Origin: Rhynchopus sp. YZ270_cl-10 | Taxonomy: Eukaryota > Euglenozoa > Diplonemea > Diplonemida > Diplonemidae | Reading direction: 5' to 3' | Assembly (NCBI GenBank): GCA_964035575.1 | Contig: OZ037891.1 | Span: 372,001-436,000, forward strand | Length of the DNA stretch: 64,000 nt | In this document: positions 33,601 to 43,920 of the stretch, one piece after another | How the letters are laid out: the number at the start of each line of letters is the position of its first letter | Numbering within the stretch: position 1 is the first letter of the stretch | Translations under genes and position numbers: made by a program | Notes under the pieces: generated by a model | The model's input: only the letters and a program-made list of their open reading frames with translations | Databases searched by the model: none | What the model was told of the DNA's origin: nothing

Positions 33601-36600
33601 GGGTGGAATGTTGTGAGAAGGCTTTGATAAAATTGCGTGATGTGCAGAAGAAGGTTGAAGAGGAGGGAGAGGTGTTGGTAGCAGTGCGTTCGCAGGTACT
33701 TCATGATGCGGATGAGGCGGAGGTTGTTCATGAAGACGTAGTTCTGGACACACCGGAGGAAGGTAAACCGGTCGTTCTAGCTGCAGCTGCGATTCTTTGC
33801 CAGCAGGACTACCAATTTACAGAGGAAGAAGCCAGAGTGTTGGCAGAGCCCAACCCGGTTCGTGTCCTTCTCTCCCAGCTGCGTTCCGAAAGCATTGCCG
33901 CAACCCGGTCCGACACTGAGCTATCGCGAATTTACGCTTGTCTTTCATTCGCTTCACAGAATGACGTTGACACACAATGCGACATCCATCAGGCCCTATT
34001 AAAAGATCCGCGTGGTGGAAGGACCCTGAAGGAGGCCTGCGTTTACTTTATGGTATTAGGAGCGAAGGGGGTGGATGTGGGGCAGGTGGTAGGGTCTTTT
34101 ATGTGTATGCCTGCGGTGCATAACGTTATGCTGAATGATGTGGCATCTGCCGATGAGGCGGTAAAGTTGTTGTGCACACTCATGCCAACTCATGTTGATA
34201 TGATTCTTGAGGCTAGAGTCATAAAAACTGTAGTAGATACATTGGATCAAGCAGTAGCGTACTGCGCTGCACGCAAAGACAGCGAAGAAGGGAAACAGCT
34301 TTTAAAGTCTTATGTTCACTCCGTTGCAACCCTCACCTGTAGTGGGAAAGGGGTGGCTGGGTGGGTTCGAACCTGGGCGGGGTATGGGATCTGCAAGAAG
34401 CTGTTGGCAACGATGCCGCGGCTTGAGGGTTTGGATGGGTTCTTTGCTGTGGAAGAGAGGTGCTATGAGGCGGTGAAGTGGTGCGTCCGATGGGGGGAGG
34501 GGGTGCCAGAGCAGCTTCTTGGGCCGGATTGGATTGAGGAGTTTGCACAGATCGTTCGGTTGCGTTGGAACACGGAGGGGACACAGACAGGGCAGCATGC
34601 TGCTGCGGTTATCAGCCGTGCTGCGCTTTCCTCTACCGGATCGGGTCCGGAGCATTCTCAGCATTTATGGGAAATATATGCGGCCGCTTTCAAACTCGAG
34701 CCCTCATCAGCTCCTACCCTTGTTGACATCTCTACTCGTGTCTTTCTGGCGGTGCCCTGCCTGCGTCATGTTCAGGTGAAAGGTACGTCGCATGAGGATG
34801 TGATTCTTGCGTATCTGGCAAAGTGCTTTTCTCAGGTCAAAACATCAGACGTGCTCTGCAGGTGGCTTTGTGCGGTGGATGAGGCGGTGCAGAGGGGGGT
34901 ATGTGCGAGAGGGGGAAGTGCGTTGCAGAAGAGTGTGCTGCAGTGTACCTTCGCTGCGTTGCAGGCTGGATCGGTGTGTGGGGTGCAGAATGTCGAGAGG
35001 CTGCCCATTTTGCGAGGCTGCTTTTCGGTTTTGGTAGGATATTCTCGATATGAAGAGATGGCGGCGATGGTGCAGCACGCTATTGAGCGCGATACTGCGA
35101 TCATCACTTCTATCGGCACGCTTCTCGAGCACCATGCCAACGAAAGCAGCGAAGACGGCATCGTTGAAAGCGTTATCGAAGAGTCCTGCGGGCTTCTTGC
35201 CGCGGTGGCTCGCACAAAACAGTTTAACCCAACATTTCATCGCGATGAGATGTACCGTGCCTTGGAGAGGCTGGTGGTGGAGTATAAAGGGTCTCCAAAG
35301 GTTGTCGCTAGCATCGCTCATCTTCTACAGGTTGCTGCAGAGAATGGAGACAGCGCTGCCCGAAAGGCGGCGGCGCTTGGAGACGGTGCTGTCCTCACCG
35401 AGCTGGTCAATGTGTTGCAGATGCATATTGGTGATGGTGACGTGGTGGCGTTGATCAAGCTTGCCGAAGCACTGCATTATCTGTGCATGACATTTCCCCA
35501 TGTAGTTGAAGAGGTAGATGACTCCTTTGTGGAGCATTTGTACTCCGCATTGCATCAATTTGTGGTAAAGGATGCAAGCCTGGCCCTGCAGTATGCGGTG
35601 CTGAGGGTGGTGACAGATGTGGCACCACGCTTTCAATCGTCGGTGAAATTGCAGGCAGACACCACCCGAGCATTTTTCGTTGTGATCCGCAACCTTCTCC
35701 GTAGTAATGAAGACGAAACGGAGGTGCTCGACATAGTCAGTACTATGTGTCTGTGCAGTCGTTCGAACAACAACGCGCTTTCCATTGCTTCTCCACCACG
35801 CCTTCCCCTTGGCTATCCTGATGACACCGATGGTGCGTCGGTGCTTGCATTGCTCTGCTCTGGGGGGCATCGCATTCATGGTCTAATCTTAATGTTAGAA
35901 GCGTTTATGGTGAAGTATGGGGATGCAGCGAAGGTGGTACATGGTGACAGATGTGTTCGTCTTTTGGTGCAACGCATCTGTTCTGTACCTGCAGGAGAGA
36001 CAGCGGAGTACGTAGAACGCCTTCTCGGAAGGGAACTGCACAAACTGAGTCTATCCACACTAGACGCTTTGGCAGAAATTCTTGGCCAGCGGCTGATGTA
36101 CTGCTGTAGTCGTGCTGACAGCGCATCTGCCTCTGTTGTGTCCACATGCCTCTCAGCACTTCCCTACAATACAGTTGCGCTTGATTATATATGTCGTACC
36201 GGGGCGCTCCCCGATCTTTCCCTCGAGCATTTTTGTGTTCTCTTCAAAGCGGTTCATAAATGGTGTGAGAATCCTGTTTCTTGTGCAGAGATTTATACCG
36301 CATTTACGACGTACCACCTTATGGACACGCTGAGCGAGCTTCTTGGGGAGTATACTCCGTCTATGGCGTATGTGGTATTGTACAGCGCGGCGTGCTATGT
36401 GCATGGTGTCACGACAGCGTTGTGTTCCAGTAGTGTGCTTGAGGTGTGGCAGAAGAATGCAGTAGGATTGGATGCGGGGTGTCCATTTGTGCAGGCCCTA
36501 GGGTATGCTTATGCCGTAGTGATAAACGAGCAGGAGGGTGATGTAGGGGAGGTGGAGGAGTGCGGCCCGTTTAGTGTTGACATGCTGGTTGCGAGGAATG

Positions 36601-39600
36601 GAACGCAGTTGGTTGGGATTGCGTCTCAAGGGGCGATCCTGTTGGGTTCACAGCAATGTTGTTGTACCGAAGCCTTATCCGCGATACGCAGCAATGAAGA
36701 ACTCAAAACGATTGGCAACGAGCTGAGCCACGACGACATGCTCCGTGAGGTACGCCTCGCGACGAAGAAGGCGAACATCTTTGAAGGACAACGCAAAGCA
36801 CTGCAACGCCAGGTTGAACACCTCGAGACCGTCATTTCTGGGGCACAACAGCAAGCCCGCGAGGTTGAGACGCAGCACGAACAGAAGGTGAAACAGTTAC
36901 ATCTGGACTTTGAAGTGGCCACGGCGGAGAGGCAGATGGACTACCACCATGAGGAAAAGAAGGTAGAGACGAGGCACGCTGCGCAGCTTGCGGTCTACGG
37001 GAACAGCGACATCCAAACCCTTCGCAGCGAGCTCGACCACCTCAAGGAACGACTCCACGAAGTTGAGCGCGACGCCCTCACCCAACGCCAAATGTACGAA
37101 GGCCGCTCCTCCGAGCTCGACACCCGCCACGAAACCGAGCTCCGCAGCATGCAGGTCCTCTACCGTAAAAAGGAGGCCACCGTCATGGCACAACGTCTCA
37201 CCGAGGTAGAACGCCTCTCACAAGAACGAGAGGACTTCCGAGACCTCCAGCACTCCACCCTCGAAGAACAAAACGAAAAGCGGGCGCAACAAGAGCGCGA
37301 ATATCTTGAAGACAAAATGAAGTGCCGGGCATTAGAACAGCGTGTCAAAACCCTTGCCGCAGAGAACAGCCGGATGGAGCGGGAGATGGCAGAATATCAA
37401 GACCGCCACGTTGCGTTGACACAATCGGAGGGAAAACTTAATGTAACATGGCAAGAGAAACTGATGGAAGCAGTCAACACAGAGCGTGCCAAGCATGAAG
37501 AATCTATGACCGCAGCAAGGATGCAGCAGGAACAACGCTTTCAATCACTCCAGGCCAATACAGACAGAGATGAGGCACTGCTCCGCACGCAACACAACCT
37601 TCGCATGCAGATGATGCTCACCGAAGCCTCTGAAGTAGACGCACGACTCCACATTGTCACCGAACGCTCCGCCGCCATGAAGACACTACGCACAGAGAAG
37701 ACCACCCTCCTCGGAGCACACCGCACCTCCACTGCAGCAGGGGTCGTGGCGCTCTGGAGCAGCCGGCTAGACTCTGCAGCAGCAAACAACAAAGCCGCCG
37801 AGGCACGCACCCAGCGGAAGGTGCAACGCGGAGTAGCCCGACTCCAACGCGCCTGGGAGGAGCACAACACCATGCTCCGCCACGACTCAGACGCCTACCT
37901 CCGTGGCCGTGAGGTCGGTGAGATCACCACCCTCCTCCTCATCGAAGAGTCTACTCGGGTAGAACTGAGTCAATCACGAGACACAGAATTCGGTGATATG
38001 CAACGTGAATGGGGTGAAGTGCTCATCAAACGGGCCTGCGAACAGCATGCCGTTGTCGAAGCGCAGGTAAAAGCTGAATATGATGCCAACCTTTCGACAT
38101 ACAAAGCGCAATGGGAGGAATACCTCCAGGGGCAGGAGAAGGAGAATGAATGGAAGCTGGCGGAATACAAACAGATTGCTGCGAATATGACCGAACAACG
38201 CGACGCTGCACACCACCAGCTGCACGCTGTACGGTCCCGCAACTCAATACAAAGCACACAACTCGCAAAGGCCCTTGCAGACGAACGAGCAGACCGCGCT
38301 ACGGAAAAACGCCACTCCATCTCCACCAGCAGAAACTCTGTGCACTCCACACACCACTCCTCTGCACCAAGCTCACCACGCCGCACCACCACCACCTTCC
38401 TCGAAGACGCAGAACACCACGCACGCACGCTCCTTCACGAATTCCACACAACAACCCTCGACACTCTCGAACTACAGCACCCCATCCACCACCAGGTGCA
38501 GACAGCAGCGCCTGGCCACCCACGCGCCTCCGACCTGCGCCTCAACTTCACTGCCTTCCGCTACATCCTCGGGGATGCCTACAACACCAGAGCACGCAAA
38601 GAGAGCCACGACGACTCCCTAGAGTACTCCTACCTCGACAAGCTTCGCTGCCTCTTCAAAGAACTCAAAGACGCAGAAAAGGAGTACGAAATGAAGCTGG
38701 CGAAGAAGTCCCCCGAAGCTCCACCACAACCTCCACCGCGACCCACCTCTTCAGACTCAGGCGCGCAGACCGACATTGAAGCGGAACCTGAACCAATTCC
38801 GGTGGTAGAACAACCACCCCCACTCCCACCACGCCCTACTACATCAGACAGCTCCACGGAACCCTGGTTTGAAGAGTTGCCAGCACCTCCGTCACCACCA
38901 CCACCACCACCACCACCATCATTAGAAGTTTTCGAAGAATTTACAGTATTCCGCCAGAAAACCCCCGAGGTGATTCCATGCCAGCGCTGCACCACTTCGA
39001 GGGCTACCGGAGAGGTGGTGGCCTCGCTTATAGCATCTCATGAAGAGGAGGTGGTGAAACTACGTTCTGCCTTGGCAGAGGAAAGTGCGCGCTTGGATGA
39101 GTTGAAGGGACGGACCGGGCAGCTGCAGGACCATACAGAGTTGAAGGCGGCGTACACCGCCCTGCAGAACACCCACCGCAGTGCAGTTGCCGAACGCAAC
39201 ACCGGGGCAGCCGAGGTAAAGGAGCTGAAGGAACGTCTCCTCTACTCCGCAGAGCAAGAAGCGCAGTTAAGAAGACGGATCGAACAGTACAATACGGAGA
39301 GGGTTCAGGTGGAGCAGGTCCTTCAGTCGCATCGTGCCGAAGCGAAGGCACGGTCCGATGAAGTAGAAAAGCTTCGCCGTGATGCAGAAGACTCTCAACA
39401 ATCAAACGACGCTTCTGATGTGGCAGGCCTGCTTCGACACAATGAGGAATTAGGTAAACAGGTCATTCACCTGAGCAATGAAATTCATAGACTCACAAAA
39501 AGAAGCAGCGAATCTGAGCAAAGCAGAACCCAACTTGATACAAACGAAAAGGCACTCCGCAGTGACGGCATCGATGCGGCCATCTCCGCATGGCGTGCTG

Positions 39601-40097
39601 CGCATACTGAGATCGACTCTGTTCGAAGCGCCTTTGTTGAAATGAAAGAAAAGCGTGATACAATGAAGCGCGAGCGCGATGATTTCAACAAAGAGCTGGA
39701 AATTGCGATGGAGCGAGAGGCGGCATCCATGGCAAAGTATTTGCGCCTTCTCTCCGCACAGCACAGCATCAAACAGAAGGAGAGGGAGTTGGGGGTTCTC
39801 GCGTGGCAGACCATCACCGACGAGGAGGGAGGAGGGACCATTATAGACCCAGAAAGGGTGCCACAGCACCTTACAAGGAAGAGTTCTTCCAAAAGGCGTC
39901 TCGAGCCGCTAAGTGGGACGCCGTTCTCGAACACCCAGTGGGCGTCGGGAACCCTCGCAAAGTCGGATGTGAACAAACTTCCGAGCACCAAGTCCTCCCA
40001 ACAGCCAGGCATCCTCCCACCCGTCTCCTCACCACAAACCGAGCAGATTGTAGGCAAAACAAACATATCCAGACACATTCATGGGAATACTCTGTAG
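30678..40097 (+). CDS. Giant helical-repeat and coiled-coil protein, 3139 aa
   Basis: One uninterrupted 9.4-kb exon. The ATG lies 4 nt after a strong pyrimidine-AG (30673-30674). Residues 1 to about 2010 are leucine/alanine-rich helices in a pattern like ARM/HEAT repeats, without a single recognisable domain. About 2015-2570 is a long coiled coil (for example RQVEHLETVISGAQQQAREV). A conserved-looking helical patch lies near 2618-2675 (LNFTAFRYILGDAYNTRARK). Then comes a proline-rich linker (about 2678-2750) with APPSPPPPPPPP, a CxxC pair (PCQRCTTS), and a second coiled coil (about 2775-3040). This layout suits a cytoskeletal, basal-body or trafficking scaffold; p115/USO1 and formin-like proteins have partly similar layouts, but no defining motif is visible and I assign no function. 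Confidence 0.85.
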   Translation: MDPPIIPIISAVRPGTAEDGRNAMEAVRSASNGTEALTAVEAAAGLLREGGVGVLDLDVAVLVESVQRYGEEDAFCAGIAGVMEEISKGLLHIRPSPATEGILAQRKLDILKLATEVLSASTTAKRSDICEKSLAVCCTHLQDVSLQADIFSQSSLAKTLSCTFIIHNVVEHIKLLSFIVDETALQIILLSPLYRQVCEVYIGTPLPPRTVLFMMIFFENVFVLAAGGEVEVEVAGVVAFLLKHLDVIDESTGLLFSLKILLAICKSDLAARLPPESLSPIYDAVHNLSCSTPNEAVKLHLIAVLLNKFTLFHAKTSFETILKKIVSLFPLKEDEDLFIIHALQDICTYSSAFQGFSKNDEIFSWLKSKLDEVQGITHQNTISTEEEEDPILRRSTSVVQVISGCLQCRRPNGSGEEQELAMRLAENGLLEAVLLATVDLKTKLICVKSFVQNSFDARVVFVNSSTGLSLLLDILQDTQDLTATTHLKRLCLNIVALIHKQLCTKSHTAICAEMTTAAISIASQLHSDKNMNTESLTLLHHLRAAVSCTVKVGAVAGGVLSTLPQSSPGICNVLEMRGGDAGYDMDTVQNVANVLGVVSGLLAGCTDDVQRGALFRTVLNDVVANMNVLTDLPEYASYAEEALPCYGAYLEFLHEMVELHSRDTTFTPPPLLYSVFTPFKQFLEREGSQLPSVGCALGVITFMATHCKEENLVLTEETAHLAAHCITSLGVSAYPGAILCLKKFPRTLIFQFSKHNGFAHCVATMKTCEEANSAQRIALELLSVLYEVDETLLQETGVLVEGQASVLFESLLDLMGVSELLLRFDSAATTQEGSMRRTLDAWTVMASFAATSERVVLALANRSVLSSLVSFVSTRNAAERITLPAPFLYVLADLVRCDPTALDWLHKAHPGFLPALLALSPAKNDTTPLSEVFHGIAYLAAVCVLKDCHIEDCIDQNLDVLMQRVGSQVRWSSGRVECCEKALIKLRDVQKKVEEEGEVLVAVRSQVLHDADEAEVVHEDVVLDTPEEGKPVVLAAAAILCQQDYQFTEEEARVLAEPNPVRVLLSQLRSESIAATRSDTELSRIYACLSFASQNDVDTQCDIHQALLKDPRGGRTLKEACVYFMVLGAKGVDVGQVVGSFMCMPAVHNVMLNDVASADEAVKLLCTLMPTHVDMILEARVIKTVVDTLDQAVAYCAARKDSEEGKQLLKSYVHSVATLTCSGKGVAGWVRTWAGYGICKKLLATMPRLEGLDGFFAVEERCYEAVKWCVRWGEGVPEQLLGPDWIEEFAQIVRLRWNTEGTQTGQHAAAVISRAALSSTGSGPEHSQHLWEIYAAAFKLEPSSAPTLVDISTRVFLAVPCLRHVQVKGTSHEDVILAYLAKCFSQVKTSDVLCRWLCAVDEAVQRGVCARGGSALQKSVLQCTFAALQAGSVCGVQNVERLPILRGCFSVLVGYSRYEEMAAMVQHAIERDTAIITSIGTLLEHHANESSEDGIVESVIEESCGLLAAVARTKQFNPTFHRDEMYRALERLVVEYKGSPKVVASIAHLLQVAAENGDSAARKAAALGDGAVLTELVNVLQMHIGDGDVVALIKLAEALHYLCMTFPHVVEEVDDSFVEHLYSALHQFVVKDASLALQYAVLRVVTDVAPRFQSSVKLQADTTRAFFVVIRNLLRSNEDETEVLDIVSTMCLCSRSNNNALSIASPPRLPLGYPDDTDGASVLALLCSGGHRIHGLILMLEAFMVKYGDAAKVVHGDRCVRLLVQRICSVPAGETAEYVERLLGRELHKLSLSTLDALAEILGQRLMYCCSRADSASASVVSTCLSALPYNTVALDYICRTGALPDLSLEHFCVLFKAVHKWCENPVSCAEIYTAFTTYHLMDTLSELLGEYTPSMAYVVLYSAACYVHGVTTALCSSSVLEVWQKNAVGLDAGCPFVQALGYAYAVVINEQEGDVGEVEECGPFSVDMLVARNGTQLVGIASQGAILLGSQQCCCTEALSAIRSNEELKTIGNELSHDDMLREVRLATKKANIFEGQRKALQRQVEHLETVISGAQQQAREVETQHEQKVKQLHLDFEVATAERQMDYHHEEKKVETRHAAQLAVYGNSDIQTLRSELDHLKERLHEVERDALTQRQMYEGRSSELDTRHETELRSMQVLYRKKEATVMAQRLTEVERLSQEREDFRDLQHSTLEEQNEKRAQQEREYLEDKMKCRALEQRVKTLAAENSRMEREMAEYQDRHVALTQSEGKLNVTWQEKLMEAVNTERAKHEESMTAARMQQEQRFQSLQANTDRDEALLRTQHNLRMQMMLTEASEVDARLHIVTERSAAMKTLRTEKTTLLGAHRTSTAAGVVALWSSRLDSAAANNKAAEARTQRKVQRGVARLQRAWEEHNTMLRHDSDAYLRGREVGEITTLLLIEESTRVELSQSRDTEFGDMQREWGEVLIKRACEQHAVVEAQVKAEYDANLSTYKAQWEEYLQGQEKENEWKLAEYKQIAANMTEQRDAAHHQLHAVRSRNSIQSTQLAKALADERADRATEKRHSISTSRNSVHSTHHSSAPSSPRRTTTTFLEDAEHHARTLLHEFHTTTLDTLELQHPIHHQVQTAAPGHPRASDLRLNFTAFRYILGDAYNTRARKESHDDSLEYSYLDKLRCLFKELKDAEKEYEMKLAKKSPEAPPQPPPRPTSSDSGAQTDIEAEPEPIPVVEQPPPLPPRPTTSDSSTEPWFEELPAPPSPPPPPPPPSLEVFEEFTVFRQKTPEVIPCQRCTTSRATGEVVASLIASHEEEVVKLRSALAEESARLDELKGRTGQLQDHTELKAAYTALQNTHRSAVAERNTGAAEVKELKERLLYSAEQEAQLRRRIEQYNTERVQVEQVLQSHRAEAKARSDEVEKLRRDAEDSQQSNDASDVAGLLRHNEELGKQVIHLSNEIHRLTKRSSESEQSRTQLDTNEKALRSDGIDAAISAWRAAHTEIDSVRSAFVEMKEKRDTMKRERDDFNKELEIAMEREAASMAKYLRLLSAQHSIKQKERELGVLAWQTITDEEGGGTIIDPERVPQHLTRKSSSKRRLEPLSGTPFSNTQWASGTLAKSDVNKLPSTKSSQQPGILPPVSSPQTEQIVGKTNISRHIHGNTL

Positions 40098-40538
40098 GCG
40101 CTTACGCGCTATAAAACAGAGAAAAAGGTGTAAATTGGTATTTTGTGGAAACAAAAAAAATGGGGGATCTGGAGATGAAAATATAGTGGGGTAGGGAGGA
40201 GGGAGGAGGGGGGGTTTTTGTGTTAATGTTGTACATCTGCCTCAATTTGTTGTGGCATTTTTAGGTTAGTATACAAAATGGTTCACCATATTTAGGTGGA
40301 TGGAAGGTACGGCAGTAAAATATAGGAAAAATATTTTGTGACTTCCGTCACAATTTGTGATAAAATTCTCGGACAGATGTTACCAATTCCACACACTTTC
40401 CCCCCTTTTTTTATTTTCTTCTCTGAAACAATTTTTCTCTCTCTTTTGACATCCCCCCCACCGCACCACCAAACCTTTAGAATCTCTCACGCCTCGTAGT
40501 TTGGAGGCAGGAAGCCGTTTGGCTAGATTGTTTTGAAA
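40098..40538. other. Intergenic, no gene
   Basis: AT-rich and G-rich tracts, then a pyrimidine tract ending in AG at 40479-40480, 59 nt before the next ATG. No repeat of the listed families was found. Confidence 0.6.
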
Positions 40539-43359
40539 ATGGCAATGATTAACCAATCTTTGGACGAGATGATGACCACAAAGGGAAGGGGGAGGGGAGG
40601 AGGTAGAAGCAAGGGGGCCAAGGGGACCAAGGGGGCCAAGGGAGCGAAGGGAGCGAAAGGGGCGAAAACCGGGCTCAAGGTCAGCGGGCGCCAGGCAGGA
40701 GCGGGTGCTGCAGCGAATTCGAGCATCCAGCGGGTGAGTCTCACATCCTCGGCGTCGTTCAACAACCGGTCGACACCTTACCAGCAGCAGCAGCCGGCAA
40801 TGGTATGGCCTTATATAACATATGGAGAGATTTGCGTGACCCAACTTCCTACCCATTGAAGTCAACACCCATGGATATTAACGTCATTTTTTTTTGTGGG
40901 TTTACTGGGTGGGATGACGAAATGAACGATTTTTTCACACTAATTTTAACCACACATTCGGGGCCGGAAGACGAATGGACGGCAAGAGGACGGTCTTATC
41001 CTATGTGTCCTTCTGGTCAAACCCCGCTTTGGTGGAGGGTTCTTCATGAACAAACCTCCCGTCTCCCGTCATACAGAGAAGCGACCATTTTTTAACCAAA
41101 GTTTTTATTAACCCCCTCTCCAGTCAAGCATTCATCACACCAAACCATTTTACAGATCCCTGTGTTCGGTCTGCCCCAGTCCCAGCAGCAGCAGCAGCAG
41201 CGCCAACACCAAAACCAGCAGCAGCAGCAGAACCGCAGTTACGTGAACACTGTCTACATTGCAAACGTCCCGAACGACTGGGAAGAGCCGGACATCCTGG
41301 TATGGCCACCATATAGGTAGAAAGCTCCCTTTCAGCAACAACGCTCAGTATATTACAATACAGTACTCTAAATAAGTCGTCCAAAAAAAAGACGCCAAAT
41401 TGCCGCCAAAATACTAACCTCATTTGGACTGTCAAACAGACAGGTTTTCTATTAGTTTAAGATGCACACCACCTCAGCGAGAATACCACTAATCATCTTA
41501 CACAACAATTTGGAAGAAGAAAAAAAACTCCCCCATTTTGACAGAGAGTGATGGAGACTGTGGGAGCAGTGGAAAAGCTTACTGTCTTCACAGACAAGCT
41601 GGGCCAGCCCTCTGGCAGCGGGATGGTCAAGTACACGACTGAGTACGACATGAACAGAGCGGTGAACGACCTCAACGGGGCAAAGCTGGGTATGGTGGTA
41701 ACCCTCCTCTCCCCTTTTCTCCCCTTTTCTCCTTCCCCTACTTTCTCTCAGCATCACTGCTGAGTTATTTGCTCTCTTTTTTTTATACTGACAATCCTCT
41801 GAACTGAAAATCGTGGCTGCTCTCATGATAGTAGTCTCAAATCAAAATTTTATACTGACCGCAGCTTTTTATATCGATCAAGGTGAGTCAGCACAGAGGC
41901 CTGAGGTTCATCTTTAAAAAGCGTTTCTTATTTTTCATTTATTATGTGCGTCCCTGCGTTTGCACTATCAACTCCTTTTTTGTTTGTTTTGTCCTTTGCC
42001 TCTTTGCCTTCTTTTCGTTTAGAAAAGAAAGTATATAAAATAATTTGTTTCATTTTTCAGGAGTGAATGAGATTAGAGTAAGCATCGCCCGCTCGAAGCA
42101 GCAGGGTAACGCACAGATGCAGGGCGCACAGCAGCATCAGCAGCACCAACACCAGCACCAGCACCAACATAAGAAGTTCAACCCCGGCTACAAGCAGCAG
42201 CACCAGGGCGCCATGCAGGCACAGAACCTCGAGATGCAACAGATCATCCTGCAGCAGCAGCAGCAGCTGGCGATGCTTCTTAAGGGACAGCAGGTCAAGG
42301 GGGGCAAGCAGGGCAAGGGTGGCAAGCAGTTCCAAAGAGGCAAAGGACAGAAGGGGGCGAAGACCGACAAGCCGGGACAGAAGAAGGCCCAGATTGAGTA
42401 TGCCCCCTCCCATCTTATGCAGCCTCGTCGACAGCAACACCCCCCTTTTTTTTTATTTTTTGAAAACTTAGTTGTTTTAGTGTAAATACCCGAAGATGAA
42501 CTCCACTATACTACACGCGTCTAAGTGATGCCGGGGTTACTCCATGCAATGCTCATGTCGGTCGTCGTCGTCCAGTCTCGATTGGGCGGCGGCGGCGGCA
42601 CTGGCTTCCTAGCTGCAGTCAACCCACGGTCGGGTGGGGGCGGCGGCACGGGATTGATCTTCCGCGCCTTGTGAGACGTCTTGACCTTCCCACCGGTGGT
42701 GCGCGTCATGATGGGGGTCGCTGGCTTCTGCGATGATGCAAGCGCCGGGTGTCGCTTCTTCGGCGCGCTGCTGCTGCTGCTCGCACCAACATCAGGGGTT
42801 TTTTTTTTGAAATAACATCAGGCAGAGCTCTCTCATCCTACGGGAGGAAAATGAGTTGATAAACCAACTAGCAGATTTGATCAGACCAATGGGGACCTCA
42901 ATCCGTCGTCTTTTGGAGAGAAGGATCCATAGTAATAAGGACAAGGTCAGACGAAGACGCAGATGTCACCGTATAAATAGACGTAGTTGCCGGTACCAGC
43001 ATATCAGCAACCCCCATAGTACAAAGCAATGCAGCCGATGCTGTACAGATCATTACAGCAATCACAATGTGATCCTCCTACTAAGCCGGGTTATGACGGC
43101 GATTCAAGAGATGTTAAGTTGACCAATATCATTTTTTTGCCATTTTTTTTTATTCCATTGGTACAGTGGAGTAATGGATGATGAAAGAGCTTACAAATGA
43201 CAACACTATTCCAACAAATTTATCAAAAGTACATTCTTGGGTACTTCTGCCAAGTTTTCCAAACAAATGAAAAAACAAATGAACACAACACAACAAAACA
43301 GGAAGAAGTCCGTCGACGCTACCGACCTGGACAAGCAGCTTCTGAGCTTCATGCAATAG
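40539..43359 (+). CDS. ALYREF: ALYREF/Yra1-like mRNA export adaptor
   Basis: Five exons, 40539-40802, 41156-41299, 41545-41689, 42061-42397 and 43302-43359, give 315 residues. Donors are GTATGG, GTATGG, GTATGG and GTATGC. The N-terminus has an SLDEMM motif (residues 7-12), like the UAP56/Sub2-binding motif, followed by a G/K/R-rich region. A single RRM spans about 118-195 (TVYIANVPNDWEEPDIL; GSGMVKYTTEYDMNRAV; NEIRVSIAR), flanked by glutamine/histidine-rich segments. The short last exon supplies ATDLDKQLLSFMQ, the matching C-terminal helicase-binding motif. Two such motifs around one RRM define REF/ALY adaptors, which link mRNA to the TREX export machinery in the nucleus. Reading through intron 4 instead would give an unrelated tail and lose the C-terminal motif. 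Confidence 0.92.
41875..41940 (+). repeat. Family A repeat in ALYREF intron 3
   Basis: GATCAAGGTGAGTCAGCACA then GAGGCCTGAGGTTCATC. It is followed by a GTGCGTCCCTGCGTTTGCAC repeat (about 41946) and a family H copy (42002-42046), so most of this intron is repeat. Confidence 0.75.
42002..42046 (+). repeat. Family H repeat in ALYREF intron 3
   Basis: TTCTTTTCGTTTAGAAAAGA then AAGTATATAAAATAAT, as at 18465-18510. It lies directly before the intron's acceptor at 42060. Confidence 0.6.
42477..42556 (+). repeat. Family E repeat in ALYREF intron 4
   Basis: TTAGTGTAAATACCCGAAG, CTCCACTATACTACACG, GTGATGCCGGGGTTACTCC and ATGCAATGCTCATG match the copy at 29781-29860 block by block. Confidence 0.8.
42557..42810 (-). 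pseudogene. Possible antisense Pro-rich coding remnant
   Basis: This GC-rich block inside ALYREF intron 4 has, on the minus strand, an open frame of protein-like composition (GASSSSSAPKKRHPALASSQ; INPVPPPPPDRGL; RKPVPPPPPNRDW). It runs on into the family E repeat before stopping. There is no ATG and no GTATG donor that would make it a gene. It could be a piece of a gene or element carried in by insertion. Confidence 0.3.
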
Positions 43360-43834
43360 AAGAAGGAATCAAGACACCAGGTTGTATCTTGACTCTCCCC
43401 TTATCTTTGTGTAAAAGAAAAAGAAAAAAAAGGTGTTGACACAACCAATATATAAAAAAAAAAGCAAAGTCATACACAACCTTAGCGAGAAGGATTGGCC
43501 ATCGCCAGTCCTCGTATAATTTCGAAGTATCACGTCTGTTTGTTCTCTTTTTTTTGGGGGGGGGGGGAGGGGTTGCGAAAAAAATACAGTTTTTTTTATA
43601 GGTTCGTGTGGTTGTGGGTTCACCACTGTTGGGATTAAAACTGGGGGTTTTTTTTGGGGGGTGAATGTGAAGGGGAACAAACAAAACAGAACTGTGCTAA
43701 AAAAAGAAAGCTACAAAAAAATAAACAACAAACCACGGGGAAAAAAAAGTCTTGCGAAAAATACCGTGTAAAACACAGACAGTTTTATTACCTTTTTTTT
43801 TAACCCTTTATGGGCCGCAAGCCTATCAGAGGGT

Positions 43835-43920
43835 ACCGTATCGGTAACATACACTGCCCGTAACAATGTTTGACCTTTTCCGGGTTTTAAGGGAAGTTTG
43901 ACTTTTTTTACGGTCAGTAT
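43835..43920. repeat. Dispersed inverted-repeat element, copy 2
   Basis: GGTACCGTATCGGTAACA, TTTGACCTTTTCCGGG, TTAAGGGAAGTTTGAC and TTTTTTACGGT recur in the order seen at 357-455. Confidence 0.65.

Noticed and set aside
34360-34385. TGGGTTCGAACCTGGGC, resembling a tRNA B box
   Set aside because: It lies inside the giant gene's coding frame and no tRNA cloverleaf surrounds it; similar hits at 45205 and 50808 also fail.
38150-38779. 209-codon + frame in another phase
   Set aside because: Shadow of the giant gene in a GC-rich part.
42398-42485. ALYREF frame read through into HLMQPRRQQHPPFF
   Set aside because: GTATGC at 42398 and the exon at 43302 restore the helicase-binding C-terminus in frame; the read-through tail is low-complexity.
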